A stretch of 64,000 nt of DNA from Rhodothermaceae bacterium (GTDB lineage Bacteria > Bacteroidota > Rhodothermia > Rhodothermales > Bin80), in NCBI GenBank assembly GCA_009841335.1, contig VXLY01000027.1, positions 1 through 64,000 of the forward strand, written 5' to 3'. A program made the translations under genes and the position numbers. The number at the start of each line of letters is the position of its first letter. Within the stretch, counting starts at the first letter, position 1. Of this stretch, positions 1-9,139 are shown one piece after another. The notes beneath the pieces were generated by a model. The model had not been told where the DNA came from, did not search any database, and worked only from the letters and a program-made list of their open reading frames with translations.

Positions 1-351
1 TTCAAGGAGCGAACGCTGCATCCCCACAATGCTAACGTAACTCTGATGCGGACCAACCCGGATGAATGTGCTAAGATTGGAAAGGAAATAGGAACCAGAC
101 TCAGCCGCGCACGGGCTCCGGTAACATTGATGATACCTCTCAGGGGGGTCAGTATGCTGGATGCACCAAAAGAGATTTTCTTCGCGCCCGAATCAAATAA
201 AGCGCTTTTTGCATCACTTCATGCAAACTGTACTTCCTCTGTGACAGTCAAGGAATATGATCTCCATATAAATGATCCCGAGTTTGCGGATGCAATCTCG
301 GACGAACTAATCCACAATATGCAATGGAAAAAATCGGCAAGTGCACTGTAA
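1..351 (+). CDS. Tm-1-like ATP-binding family protein (UPF0261), C-terminal part, 5' end outside window
   Basis: The reading frame is open from base 1, so this is the last 116 residues of a gene that begins upstream. It contains the C-terminal signature of the UPF0261/Tm-1-like family: HNANVTLMRT, then PLRGVSMLDAP, then INDPEFADA close to the end. Full-length members are about 400 residues and bind ATP. The plant relative Tm-1 binds a viral replicase, but the bacterial substrate is not established. The cupin gene that follows overlaps the stop by 28 bases, so the two are probably co-translated. Family assignment is fairly secure; the reaction is unknown. Confidence 0.8.
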   Translation, partial: FKERTLHPHNANVTLMRTNPDECAKIGKEIGTRLSRARAPVTLMIPLRGVSMLDAPKEIFFAPESNKALFASLHANCTSSVTVKEYDLHINDPEFADAISDELIHNMQWKKSASAL

Positions 352-731
352 CCCAACCTGAAAGCGTCCAGACCCTGACCTATCCATGGGGAGACATTTG
401 TTTGCTTAGCGAGCCTAAGACCTCAGGCGCGAATGCATTGACGTTCGCATCTGTTGAAGTCCAACCGGGCACTGGCCATGAGCGCCACAATCACCCCAAT
501 GCTGACGAGATCATTTATGTAGTGGAGGGGGAGGCAACGCAAATGCTGGATGATCGAATGCCAATCAAAATCAGCCCCGGTACTTGCATCTTTGTTCCGC
601 GCGGCATTTATCATGGAACCGAGAATACGGGAACCTCGGTGCTCAAACTGATTGTCGTCTACGTTCCAGGGGGAGAGGAGTCTGTGCTGAGGAACCTGCC
701 GGGCGTAACGATTAAAGACCCCGTTGCGTGA
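324..731 (+). CDS. Small cupin-domain protein
   Basis: A 135-residue single-domain cupin. Motif 1 is GHERHNHPNADE, giving metal ligands His55, His57 and Glu62. Motif 2 is GTCIFVPRGIYHGTEN, giving His97. All four usual metal-binding residues are present, so a metal-dependent sugar or acid isomerase, dioxygenase or binding protein is possible. The start lies inside the end of the Tm-1-like gene, in another frame, which points to translational coupling and perhaps a shared catabolic pathway. The substrate cannot be read from the sequence. Confidence 0.85.
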   Translation: MEKIGKCTVTQPESVQTLTYPWGDICLLSEPKTSGANALTFASVEVQPGTGHERHNHPNADEIIYVVEGEATQMLDDRMPIKISPGTCIFVPRGIYHGTENTGTSVLKLIVVYVPGGEESVLRNLPGVTIKDPVA

Positions 732-1248
732 ACCAGTCGTCAAGGCTGCTCGCATTGGGCTGAGGACGCAAAAAATCCAAGTATGCGAGGAGAGGAGACC
801 GGCATTCCATAAAGGAGACTTAATTCAGACACTTGGCTGTGCGCTTCTAGAGACCTGCCTCGTTGGTCGGCAAAGCAGGAATGCGTCAAAGCTAAGAGAC
901 TGGAAGCAGCGCGATAGAATCGACACCGCCATCGCATAGTCCGTAGCATTTCGATAAGGCGCATGGGTCCAGGATCACAGACATCTAACTTGAATAGCAC
1001 CGCTTGCGTGCGCAGTTCATTATAGTTGTAGAACAAGCGACGACCCAAGATTGCTGGCACCTGTGAGCGGGAGGGCGTATGCCACGGGGCAACAGCGTCA
1101 TTCCAAAAGCCCGATCCAACTCTCAAGATGTACCGACCGTAGAAATCATATCCTGCGTCCGTGAAACCATGGGCGCCACGGAGGTTTGTCCCCTAACAAA
1201 ATTTACCGTTCGCTGCACATTCCTTACAGTTCGTGAGCCTTATGCCCC
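732..1248. other. Intergenic region between convergent genes
   Basis: About 517 bases between the cupin gene and the convergent ggt gene. Short open frames occur on both strands but none resembles a known protein. I saw no clear terminator hairpin with a T-run, no repeat and no RNA gene. Confidence 0.5.
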
Positions 1249-3084
1249 TTACCACGCGATGCCATAATCATCGCCGTGATCGCTTGCACCGCCCCACATC
1301 GTGCCGTGCTTGCGGTCGAACTCAATAGCAGTGATCGGCCCACTAGTGCGCGAGCTAAAGGTCAATGTATAGTTCATGTCGCGAAGTTCCCGGCGTACCC
1401 AGTTAGGTACTCCGTCATGCAGCAGAAGACGTCCTGGACGAATCTCGTGTTCACCAAAGGATCCCCGCATCTGGAAGCTGTTGATGTTAGCGGCTTCCAC
1501 CGCTTCTTGGACATTCATACCGAACTCGACAGTATTCAGGAAAAACTGGAGTAGATTCTGATCTTGACTGTCCCCGCCCTGTACCGCAAACGAGAGATAA
1601 GGGAGTCCATCTTTTAGCGCCATTCCCGGTGTGAGCGTCGCGCGCGGGCGCTTGCCCGGCTCAGGCAGGTTGTATGGATTTTCCGCAGGATCCAGGACAA
1701 AGCTTTGCATGCGCTGACTTAGACCAATTCCCGTTTCGCCAGCGATAACTGCGGGAATCCAGCCACCACTCGGTGTTATGGACACCACCCAGCCTTCTGC
1801 ATCCGCAGCCTGAATGGAAGTTGTTCCGGCGTAGAAGTCTGATTCATAAGAAACATCGCTGCCATATCCTTCCTCCGTATCTGCTGACCATTCGTCCAAG
1901 TAGTGCAGATAGGGGTTCTCTTCGCCTTGAAATGGATATGGATCCCCAGGTTTAACCTTGGGATCGTTCGCTTCCCAGTTGATTGTTTCCAGACGAGCCT
2001 TAGCATAGGCCTTAGACAATAGGCCCTCCATTGGCTCGTCAGGAGGGAAATAGGGATCGCCGTAATAGAAATCCCGGTCTGCAAATACCATGTTCATGAC
2101 TTGATACAAAAGATGAATGTATCGGGTACTGTTGTAGCCCATTCCTTGCAGGTCCACGCTTTCGAGCATGTTGAGTGCCTGAAGCATGACCGGTCCCTGT
2201 ACCCAGGAAGTGAGCTTGTAGACCTGGATTCCTTTATAATCTGTCACATCCGGTTCTTCAATGTAAACCTGCCAGCGATCCAAGTCTTCCATTGTGATCA
2301 ACCCGCCCTGTTCCTGGGTTCCACGTACGAGTTCTTCGGCAATATCGCCCCTGTAGAAACGGTCATAGGCAGCATATATCGCTTCCTTTCGTGATTTTCC
2401 TGCTTCAAGCGCGGTGGATTCTGCTTCGACAAGCTTTCGCAGCGTTTCGGCCAGATCGGACTGGACGAATATCTGCCCCTCTCTTGGTGCCTTATTCTCA
2501 TCCTCCCTGTTCGGCAAATAAACCGCCTCAGAATAGGGCCATTCAGCAATGCGTTCGGCATGGCTTTCAATAGAACGTGCAGCTGATCGTTCAATCGGGT
2601 ACCCCTCAGCCATCTGAATACTAGGTTCAAGGATATCCTTCAGGCTCAAGGTCCCATACTCGGCAAGCATAACCATTAATCCACCAGGCGTACCGGGCGT
2701 GACAGCTGCCAGTGGGCCATATTCTGGGGGATAACTAAGCTCCTGATCCTTAAAGAATTCGGTTGTGGCACCCGTTGGTGCTACTCCCAGGGCATTTATG
2801 CCGAGCACCTTTTTCTGATTGGGATCATATATAAGCGCCTGCGTTTCTCCACCCCAGCTCAGCACATCCCACATTGTACTGGTTGCGCCCAGCATAGCAC
2901 AAGCCGCATCTACGGCATTACCTCCTCTCGCGAACATCATAGCCCCAGCAGTTGCTCCTAAGGGCTTTCCAGTAATGGCCACCCAGTGACGGCCATGTAA
3001 CACAGGCTTGGCCGTGCGCTGTGCCTGAACAGGTACTGCGATAATACAGCATAGAACGAGTAATAGTGTGCGATATGCGAGCAT
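1249..3084 (-). CDS. ggt: Gamma-glutamyltranspeptidase family protein
   Basis: A 611-residue secreted precursor of the N-terminal-nucleophile family. These enzymes cleave or transfer the gamma-glutamyl group of glutathione and related compounds, normally in the periplasm. Residues 1-21 form a signal peptide ending in VQAQ. The early GGNAVDAA block and the NALG motif are family features. The autoprocessing and catalytic threonine should be Thr421 in YAGTTSIQ, followed by the beta-strand AEGWVVSITPS. The GGDSQDQ and FGMNVQEAVEAANI motifs near residues 510-540 are those of the small subunit. Length is normal. It lies downstream of ribBA on the same strand across a 287-base gap, so it probably has its own promoter. 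Substrate could be other gamma-glutamyl amides or acylated beta-lactam-like compounds. Confidence 0.88.
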   Translation of the reverse strand: MLAYRTLLLVLCCIIAVPVQAQRTAKPVLHGRHWVAITGKPLGATAGAMMFARGGNAVDAACAMLGATSTMWDVLSWGGETQALIYDPNQKKVLGINALGVAPTGATTEFFKDQELSYPPEYGPLAAVTPGTPGGLMVMLAEYGTLSLKDILEPSIQMAEGYPIERSAARSIESHAERIAEWPYSEAVYLPNREDENKAPREGQIFVQSDLAETLRKLVEAESTALEAGKSRKEAIYAAYDRFYRGDIAEELVRGTQEQGGLITMEDLDRWQVYIEEPDVTDYKGIQVYKLTSWVQGPVMLQALNMLESVDLQGMGYNSTRYIHLLYQVMNMVFADRDFYYGDPYFPPDEPMEGLLSKAYAKARLETINWEANDPKVKPGDPYPFQGEENPYLHYLDEWSADTEEGYGSDVSYESDFYAGTTSIQAADAEGWVVSITPSGGWIPAVIAGETGIGLSQRMQSFVLDPAENPYNLPEPGKRPRATLTPGMALKDGLPYLSFAVQGGDSQDQNLLQFFLNTVEFGMNVQEAVEAANINSFQMRGSFGEHEIRPGRLLLHDGVPNWVRRELRDMNYTLTFSSRTSGPITAIEFDRKHGTMWGGASDHGDDYGIAW

Positions 3085-3371
3085 GTGGATTGGGAATATG
3101 AGACAAAGAATCTACGCTAAAACAAAATGAACGACAGACTTGGAGATGGCAAAAGCTGGCTTATCAACACATAATCGACCTAACACGGACTAAGGAAGAT
3201 TTCCTGCCATATAAGTATGTGATGGGGGCTATGTTTGCAAACCGAACAATCTGCCAGCTTAACTCTTCTCCAAATATACTTATCCGTCCCCTCTCTGATG
3301 ACGTAGTCTAGAAATAACCGCTTGGATCCCCGATCACAAGTTCGGTTGGACAACCCGTCAGATCAACGAGG

Positions 3372-4625
3372 CTAAAGTTTGCGCTGCGATTTTTCAGACT
3401 GGGACAGGTTGGGTAAAACATGTCCCATTCGGTCACGTTTTGTACGCAGGTAATTCGCATTTTCCTCATTGGCAGGGATTTCGATCGGCACACAGTTAGC
3501 AATTTCCAGCCCGTATCCGTCCAGTCCCACGCGCTTGGTTGGATTGTTGGTCATTAGCTTTAACTTCCGTATGCCTAGATTGCGAAGAATCTGGCAACCA
3601 ATGCCGTAATCCCTGTGATCCATGTCAAAACCCAGCGCCTTATTGGCCTCGACTGTATCCAGGCCCTGCTGATCCTGCAATTCGTAAGCAAGTAGTTTAT
3701 TCAGGAGACCGATTCCGCGTCCTTCCTGCTTCATATAAAGTACTACACCTTTACCTTCGGCCGCTACGATTCGTATCGCAGTATCCAGTTGGTCTCCACA
3801 ATCGCACCGAATAGATCCGAACAGATCACCGGTCACACACTGTGAGTGCACTCGAGTCAGAACAGCTTCGTCTTCCGTCCACGAGCCCATCAGAAGAGCC
3901 AGGTGGATGTCTCCGTTTGATGTATCCTCGAAAGCTATCAGGTTAAAAGTACCATACCGCGTAGGAAGCCGAACAGATGCTGCACGACGAATCAGGGAAC
4001 GTCGCTCCATGCGGAAGGCCACCAGATCACTGACGGAAACGATTCGCATGTTGTGCTCGTCGGCAATGCGCAACAACTCGGGGGTTCGCGCCATCGTTCC
4101 GTCCGAATTCATTATCTCGACAAGTACTCCTACAGGCGGCATACCAGCGAGCCGTACAAGATCAACTGTTGCTTCCGTATGCCCTGTTCTGCGCAGAACT
4201 CCACCGTCGCGGGCTATTAATGGAAACACATGTCCTGGCCGTGCAAAATCAGCGGCAGTTGACTTGGGATCCGCAAGAGCCCGAATCGTCGCTGCCCGAT
4301 CAGCTGCGCTAATACCCGTAGATGTTCCGTGAGAATAGTCCACCGACACAGTAAAGGGGGTACTGTAAAGGCTGGTGTTTTCTTCCACCATTAATCCGAG
4401 ATCAAGCTCGGACGCACGCTCCGCATCCATTGGGGTGCAGATAAGTCCACGCCCCTCCCTGGCCATGAAATTCACGAGCTCAGGCGTAACGGTGGCAGCA
4501 GCCCCTACAAAATCTCCTTCATTTTCGCGATCTTCGTCATCAATCACGATCACTAAGCGGCCAGCGCGTATATCCGCAATAGCAGACTCAATCGAGTCGA
4601 AGGCACTTGTACCCGGAGACCCCAT
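3372..4625 (-). CDS. ribBA: Bifunctional 3,4-dihydroxy-2-butanone 4-phosphate synthase / GTP cyclohydrolase II
   Basis: A 417-residue fusion catalysing both entry reactions of riboflavin synthesis. The RibB half (about 1-205) makes the four-carbon unit from ribulose 5-phosphate and carries DDEDRENEGDF, SHGTSTGISAADRA and RRTGHTEA. The RibA half (about 210-400) opens GTP and carries HSQCVTGDLFGSIRCDCGDQ with the three zinc cysteines, then KQEGRGIGL and TNNPTKR. All hallmark residues are present and the length is normal. It follows yajC by 10 bases on the same strand, so the two probably share a transcript. No FMN riboswitch was recognised upstream. Confidence 0.96.
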   Translation of the reverse strand: MGSPGTSAFDSIESAIADIRAGRLVIVIDDEDRENEGDFVGAAATVTPELVNFMAREGRGLICTPMDAERASELDLGLMVEENTSLYSTPFTVSVDYSHGTSTGISAADRAATIRALADPKSTAADFARPGHVFPLIARDGGVLRRTGHTEATVDLVRLAGMPPVGVLVEIMNSDGTMARTPELLRIADEHNMRIVSVSDLVAFRMERRSLIRRAASVRLPTRYGTFNLIAFEDTSNGDIHLALLMGSWTEDEAVLTRVHSQCVTGDLFGSIRCDCGDQLDTAIRIVAAEGKGVVLYMKQEGRGIGLLNKLLAYELQDQQGLDTVEANKALGFDMDHRDYGIGCQILRNLGIRKLKLMTNNPTKRVGLDGYGLEIANCVPIEIPANEENANYLRTKRDRMGHVLPNLSQSEKSQRKL

Positions 4626-4635
4626 CAGGAATCGC

Positions 4636-4953
4636 TCAGGTTTTTACCGAGGCAAGGGAATTCTTTTCGACACGAAGCTTGATACCTCCGTCTACGTCCA
4701 ACAAAACGCTACTTTCGTCTACTTGGTGAACCTTTCCGTGGATTCCACCAGCGGTTACAACTTTGTCTCCTCTTTTAACAGCTTCAATCATCGCCTTACG
4801 TTTTTTCTCCCGCTTCTGCTGGGGTCTGATGATGAATAGGTAGAAGACGAGGAAGATGAGGAGAAGCGGCAGAAACATCCCCAAACCTCCAAAGGGAGAA
4901 GAGCTTGATGACTCTTGGAGGATGACTGCGATTGGCAAGAACATGAATAACAT
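4636..4953 (-). CDS. yajC: Preprotein translocase subunit YajC
   Basis: A 105-residue inner-membrane accessory subunit of the SecDF-YajC complex, which associates with SecYEG during export. It has a hydrophobic segment (about residues 25-43), then FIIRPQQKREKKRK and VKRGDKVVTAGGIHGKV, both diagnostic of the family, and a small beta-rich cytoplasmic end. The frame is open three codons further upstream to a TTG, but the ATG at 4953 is the more natural start. It lies between the SRP RNA gene and ribBA, so two protein-export functions are adjacent. Confidence 0.93.
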   Translation of the reverse strand: MLFMFLPIAVILQESSSSSPFGGLGMFLPLLLIFLVFYLFIIRPQQKREKKRKAMIEAVKRGDKVVTAGGIHGKVHQVDESSVLLDVDGGIKLRVEKNSLASVKT

Positions 4954-4977
4954 TGTAATCAAGGAGTTATAATAAAG

Positions 4978-5080
4978 AAGGGTAAGCTACCCGCATCGCG
5001 TCGCTTCGACCTCTTACCGCTGCTGCCTTCCGGCCCTGACGGGGTTCAGAGGGAGCTGACCGTGCGGGACTCACCCTTCG
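4978..5080 (-). ncRNA. ffs: Bacterial signal recognition particle RNA (small, 4.5S type)
   Basis: On the minus strand this stretch contains the conserved apical domain of SRP RNA, CAGGGCCGGAAGGCAGCAGC, with the GGAA tetraloop and the asymmetric internal loop that binds Ffh. The ends pair to close the rod: GGGTGAGTCCCGCA near 5063-5076 pairs with TGCGGGTAGCTTACCC near 4980-4995. The paired core of about 97 nt fits the short 4.5S class without an Alu domain. Exact ends are uncertain by several bases. It lies between priA and yajC on the same strand. Confidence 0.92.
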
Positions 5081-5120
5081 GGCCGGTTTACCATCCATAC
5101 CTATGACGGTTCCTGCAAAA

Positions 5121-7589
5121 TCAAACCTGCTCGAGCGCATCAACGTTAATGGACGCATGAAGATTGGGCATAGACGACGGTGCCATTTTGATCACCATGC
5201 GCACGTCCTCGTGTAGAGTACGGTATGATTTGGGGGCCTTGATCATCAGAAAATAACGATACTGATGTTCAACGCGCTCTATATACGGCTGCTCAGGCCC
5301 CAGTACCGATACGGTGGAAGGTAATTGCTCGAGTAGCAATTTCCGCCATTTTTCGGCCAGACGTTCAACGTTGCGCTTCGGCGCCCCTCGTACCTGGACG
5401 CCCATGATGCGTCCAAACGGCGGATAGCCCAGTGCCTCTCGTTCCTTCATTAACTGTTGGGCATAGCCATTAAAGTCGTGTTTCATCAGAGACAAAAAAA
5501 CTGGATGTTTCGGGCGCCGCGTCTGTAACAGAACTGCTCCGGGTAAATCAGCTCTCCCCGCTCTTCCAGCAACTTGCATCAGCAATTGAAATGTACGCTC
5601 CTCACTCCGAAAATCTGGAAGGCGAAGCCCGACATCACAGTTGATCACACCAACCAGTGTTACGCGACCAAAGTCCAAGCCCTTGGCAACCATTTGGGTA
5701 CCAATAAGGATGTCTGCCTGGTAATCCGCAAAAGCATTCAGAATTTCGTGATGAGCATTCTTGGCCTGTGTACTGTCACGATCCATACGCAGGATCCGGG
5801 CACCCTTGAAAAGTTCGCTGAGATCTTGGAAAACACGCTGAGTACCACTACCCAGTGGAGCAAAGGCCGCTGCACCGCAATTAGGGCAACTGGCCGGTGG
5901 ACTGCGTACGAATCCACAGTAATGACATTTCAACTGCTGCTTTACTTGATGGTAGGTCATGGATACACTGCAGGCAATGCATCGAGGCACAAATCCACAG
6001 TTCTGACACTCGAAGATTGGTGCGAATCCACGACGATTCTGTAATAGAATTACCTGCTCTTTGCGCTCCAGACGAGATCCAATAGCCTGGATAAGGGGCA
6101 TCGATAAAGCGCCGTGGAGATTATTTTTATAACGCTCCTCACAGAGGTCTATTATCTTAATGCTCGGAAGAGCTGCTGCAGAGCGCCCTTGGGTAGGTAC
6201 GCGATCCGGCATAGTTAGAAGTGTGTACTTGCCCTGCGCTACATTGGCTAGGCTTTCCAGAGACGGAGTTGCAGAGCCAAGTATACAGACGGCTCGACGC
6301 ATTCTTGCACGCATGACGGCGACATCTCTGGCGTGGTAACGTGGAGCAGGATCCATTTGCTTGTAGGATCCATCGTGTTCTTCATCCACGATGATCAGAC
6401 CAAGGTTCTGTATCGGCGCTAATATCGCCGACCGGGGGCCGATCACGATACGGTAGCGATCAGCACGAATCTGCTCCCAGACGTCGTATCGTTCACCCTG
6501 AGCCATACGGGAATGCAAGACCGCAACGGTATCTCCAAAACGACTACGGAAGCGCTGCACGGTTTGTGGAGTAAGTGAGATTTCGGGCACAAGTACGATA
6601 GCAGTCTGCTTAAGGGCAAACGTTTTTTCTAGTGCCGCCAGGTACACTTCAGTCTTGCCGCTCCCTGTTACACCGTGCAGAACATATGTACGATACTCCT
6701 GTGTCTCAATAGCTTGTTGCAGCACCTCTACGGCCTTAGCCTGGGATTTATGAAATGCAGGTGCTTTACTGCGGGGGATGTCCGTAGGCCGCATCCATTC
6801 CGGGATCCTAAACACCCTCTTTTCAATAATCGAAAAGATTGCCCGCTGTTCAAATGTTTTAATGGTCTGAAGACCGGCACTACTGTTTTGTCGTACACTA
6901 GCCAGTAATGGTTCTGCATCACCGGATTCCACACAGCGGATCAATTCCTGAATTACGGCTTTTTGCTTCGTACCGTGAAGCTGGGGAATCAGGTCGCGCA
7001 GTGCAGTGGCCGTCTCGAATGCAGGAGCGAGCGATATGAATCTGTCCATCTTTGCTCGCACCTTGGGGCTCTCAAGTTCAACTATGCGCTGTAGAGCCCC
7101 CTGTCTTTCAGCTTTTGTAAACTCCTCGTCTGAGATACGTAGGCCGACCCGTTTGAGTCGGGAGGGGGTTGCCTGGCGATATTTCACCATATGCTCATAC
7201 AGACGGGGAGAAATGTTCTCCCAAGCCGCAGGCGATTCGGAGTCCAGATAAAAGACGACTTTTTCCTTCGTCTGCATGCCCGCTGGGAGCGCTGCCTGGA
7301 GCGCTTCCCCCCAGGCACACAAATAATAGCGGGCTATCCAACGCGTAAGCTCAAGCAATTCAGTGTTCACGACCGGTCCGTCACTGACAACACCCCTGAC
7401 CCTTCTGAGGTTTACTTCCGGACGGACTTTCACATCCAGTTCAGTCACGATTGCCGTATAAACGCGTGCGCGTACCGGAACCAACACTAGGGAGCCTACG
7501 CCTACTGATGCTTCAAGAGCCCCCGGCAGTTCGTAGGTATACTCCTTCTCTACGGGGATTGGTAGGGCAACACGAACCGTGCGCAACAT
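5121..7589 (-). CDS. priA: Primosomal protein N' (replication restart helicase PriA)
   Basis: An 822-residue superfamily 2 helicase that recognises stalled forks and D-loops and reloads DnaB. The N-terminal 3'-end-binding domain starts with RVALPIPVEKEYTYELP. The Walker A motif GVTGSGKT is at 306-313 and DEEH at 402-405. The eight zinc cysteines are all present (C528, C531, C537, C540, C555, C558, C568, C571). The later motif GRAGRA is also present. Length is normal. The start lies 7 bases after the GNAT gene, so those two are likely co-transcribed. The 3' end comes close to the SRP RNA. Confidence 0.96.
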   Translation of the reverse strand: MLRTVRVALPIPVEKEYTYELPGALEASVGVGSLVLVPVRARVYTAIVTELDVKVRPEVNLRRVRGVVSDGPVVNTELLELTRWIARYYLCAWGEALQAALPAGMQTKEKVVFYLDSESPAAWENISPRLYEHMVKYRQATPSRLKRVGLRISDEEFTKAERQGALQRIVELESPKVRAKMDRFISLAPAFETATALRDLIPQLHGTKQKAVIQELIRCVESGDAEPLLASVRQNSSAGLQTIKTFEQRAIFSIIEKRVFRIPEWMRPTDIPRSKAPAFHKSQAKAVEVLQQAIETQEYRTYVLHGVTGSGKTEVYLAALEKTFALKQTAIVLVPEISLTPQTVQRFRSRFGDTVAVLHSRMAQGERYDVWEQIRADRYRIVIGPRSAILAPIQNLGLIIVDEEHDGSYKQMDPAPRYHARDVAVMRARMRRAVCILGSATPSLESLANVAQGKYTLLTMPDRVPTQGRSAAALPSIKIIDLCEERYKNNLHGALSMPLIQAIGSRLERKEQVILLQNRRGFAPIFECQNCGFVPRCIACSVSMTYHQVKQQLKCHYCGFVRSPPASCPNCGAAAFAPLGSGTQRVFQDLSELFKGARILRMDRDSTQAKNAHHEILNAFADYQADILIGTQMVAKGLDFGRVTLVGVINCDVGLRLPDFRSEERTFQLLMQVAGRAGRADLPGAVLLQTRRPKHPVFLSLMKHDFNGYAQQLMKEREALGYPPFGRIMGVQVRGAPKRNVERLAEKWRKLLLEQLPSTVSVLGPEQPYIERVEHQYRYFLMIKAPKSYRTLHEDVRMVIKMAPSSMPNLHASINVDALEQV

Positions 7590-7596
7590 TGGTGCG

Positions 7597-8277
7597 CTAT
7601 TTCTGGGAGGAACCTTTATTCGGGTCGAAAAGCATACCAGTGCAGAGGCACATTTTGCGCTTCATGCGCTCAAGGACATCGTAATTTGGACAGCTTTGGC
7701 AGCCCCGCCAGAACTCGTCATCACTGGTGAGTTCGCTGAATGTCACCGGCTCATACCCCAGATCCGAGTTGATCTTCATGACAGCAAGACTGGTCGTGAT
7801 GCCAAACAACTTGGCTTCGGGATAAAGCGTCCGTGAAAGTTCGAAGGCTTTACGCTTGATTCGACGGGCAAGTCCTTTTTTACGGAACTTTGGGGACACG
7901 ATCAGACCTGAGTTGACCGCATATTTGCCGTGGTCCCAGGTTTCGATGTAGCAAAAACCGGCCACCTCGTTTTCCCCAAGTGCAATCACTGCCTTGCCCT
8001 CTGCCATTTTTTCCCGGATATATTCTGGGGCCCGCCTTGCTATACCGGTACCGCGCTGCGCCGCAGCCTCTTTAATCATAAGGCATATCTCCTGGGCAAA
8101 CCGAAAATGTTCGGGCGTAGCAATGTAAATTTCGACAGACGCCGAATTATCTACAACGGGAAGTTCTATGGGGAGGTTGCTGATCACTGGTTTAGCCGAA
8201 TCATTGGCCGGCCGTGTAAGCGTAAAACAATTATGTGTTCCATGTGAACGCAAAAGATTTACGATGCGTTCATACAC
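7597..8277 (-). CDS. GNAT-family N-acetyltransferase of the Bacteroidota arginine-cluster type
   Basis: From about residue 48 onward this matches the short GNAT proteins that in many Bacteroidota sit beside argG and are thought to make N-acetylated precursors for arginine synthesis. Recognised segments are RGTGIARRAPEYIREKM, AGFCYIETWDHGKYAVNSG, the acetyl-CoA loop SPKFRKKGLARR, and the cysteine-bearing end FWRGCQSCPNYD...CLCTGMLFDP. The ORF begins at a GTG and has about 47 extra N-terminal residues with no obvious fold; no better internal start was found, so the true start is uncertain. Here the gene sits alone before priA and no arginine genes are in the window. It is divergent from the zinc-ribbon gene at 8305, with 27 bases between the starts. 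Confidence 0.82.
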   Translation of the reverse strand: MYERIVNLLRSHGTHNCFTLTRPANDSAKPVISNLPIELPVVDNSASVEIYIATPEHFRFAQEICLMIKEAAAQRGTGIARRAPEYIREKMAEGKAVIALGENEVAGFCYIETWDHGKYAVNSGLIVSPKFRKKGLARRIKRKAFELSRTLYPEAKLFGITTSLAVMKINSDLGYEPVTFSELTSDDEFWRGCQSCPNYDVLERMKRKMCLCTGMLFDPNKGSSQK

Positions 8278-8304
8278 ACATTCAACTCATTAAATTGATC
8301 TTTG

Positions 8305-8472
8305 ATGGAAGAGTGTCCTTCTTGTGCCATTGAAGTGGCACGTAGACTGGAGGTTTGTCCCTATTGCGGCTATGAATTCCCGCGGCAAAGCGGCAGGCGC
8401 ACACTCATGGCTTGGGTCATGGCAATTCTTCTTGCCTGGCCTCTTTTTGAAGTCATAAAATTGATTTTTTGA
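8305..8472 (+). CDS. Very small zinc-ribbon membrane protein
   Basis: A 55-residue gene. It begins MEECPSCAIEVARRLEVCP and continues YCGYEFP, giving two CxxC knuckles (Cys4/Cys7 and Cys18/Cys21) of a rubredoxin-like zinc ribbon. One hydrophobic helix follows (about residues 34-55) and ends at the stop. This architecture, a cytosolic zinc ribbon anchored by a C-terminal helix, is common in Bacteroidota as an uncharacterised 50-60-residue protein. It faces the GNAT gene head to head across 27 bases. Function unknown. Confidence 0.72.
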   Translation: MEECPSCAIEVARRLEVCPYCGYEFPRQSGRRTLMAWVMAILLAWPLFEVIKLIF

Positions 8473-9139
8473 TAGTTTATGCCACACGTAATCATTGAAA
8501 CTCTTGTGGCGGCCACTGGCATCACTGTTCCTTAGTGATACGCTGCACTATTAAGAGGCCCCCCATAGCGGAAGGAATTCGGACATAGCCATCCAAAATG
8601 ATTTTTGCCCGTATATCACTAGTTGTCACAAGTCGTGCAGGAATAACTCAAACCTCCCGAGGTTCAAGTGAATAAAATACGCCGACCGGAATGCTTAAAG
8701 ATATTTCCCGTTTTTCTAGATAAATCTGCAGAGAGTATCCGGGAGCCAGTTGCTACATTTATGGTCGATGTGATTTTTAAGTGAAAAGCAAAACAATACA
8801 ACATGCCAACGGCGCGAACCACATGTCTTTGTCGGCCGAGTGCGTATCTGAATTCAATGCACGCGGCAATCGCTAATCATCATAGAAAACGCGACATTGA
8901 AGCAGGCTCTGGGAATAGTCACAATGGTTTGTTAAGTTTGCACCTTCAAAGGTCGACGATTGAGTTGATCATCAACAAAACCAGGGGGTAAGGCAACCGA
9001 AGAAGATTAGGCACAACGATTGACCGAAACATACCCGCATTTTGACTCAATGAAACCGCATTACCATTGCAAGGCTAGTAGATGTCGTGGCAAAACTGAT
9101 CGTGACTAGGACCTTTTTCGAAGCCGAAAAGGAATACCA
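8473..9139. other. Intergenic region with a small interrupted palindrome
   Basis: About 667 bases without a convincing gene; a 62-codon frame at 8803-8991 has no recognisable features. The only structure noticed is an interrupted palindrome at 8646-8669: ACT-CA-AACCTC-CC-GAGGTT-CA-AGT. It could be an operator or a small hairpin. It lacks a T-run, so it is not a standard intrinsic terminator. Confidence 0.4.

Noticed and set aside
3085-4953. FMN or TPP riboswitch near ribBA or thiL
   Set aside because: ribBA follows yajC by 10 bases with no leader, and the short region upstream of thiL does not show the conserved riboswitch cores.
5574-6044. Long plus-strand frame of 156 codons
   Set aside because: It is the antisense shadow of priA, whose helicase and zinc motifs are intact on the other strand.
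8803-8991. 62-codon frame before the Nudix gene
   Set aside because: No hydrophobic core pattern or motif, and no neighbour overlap to suggest translation.
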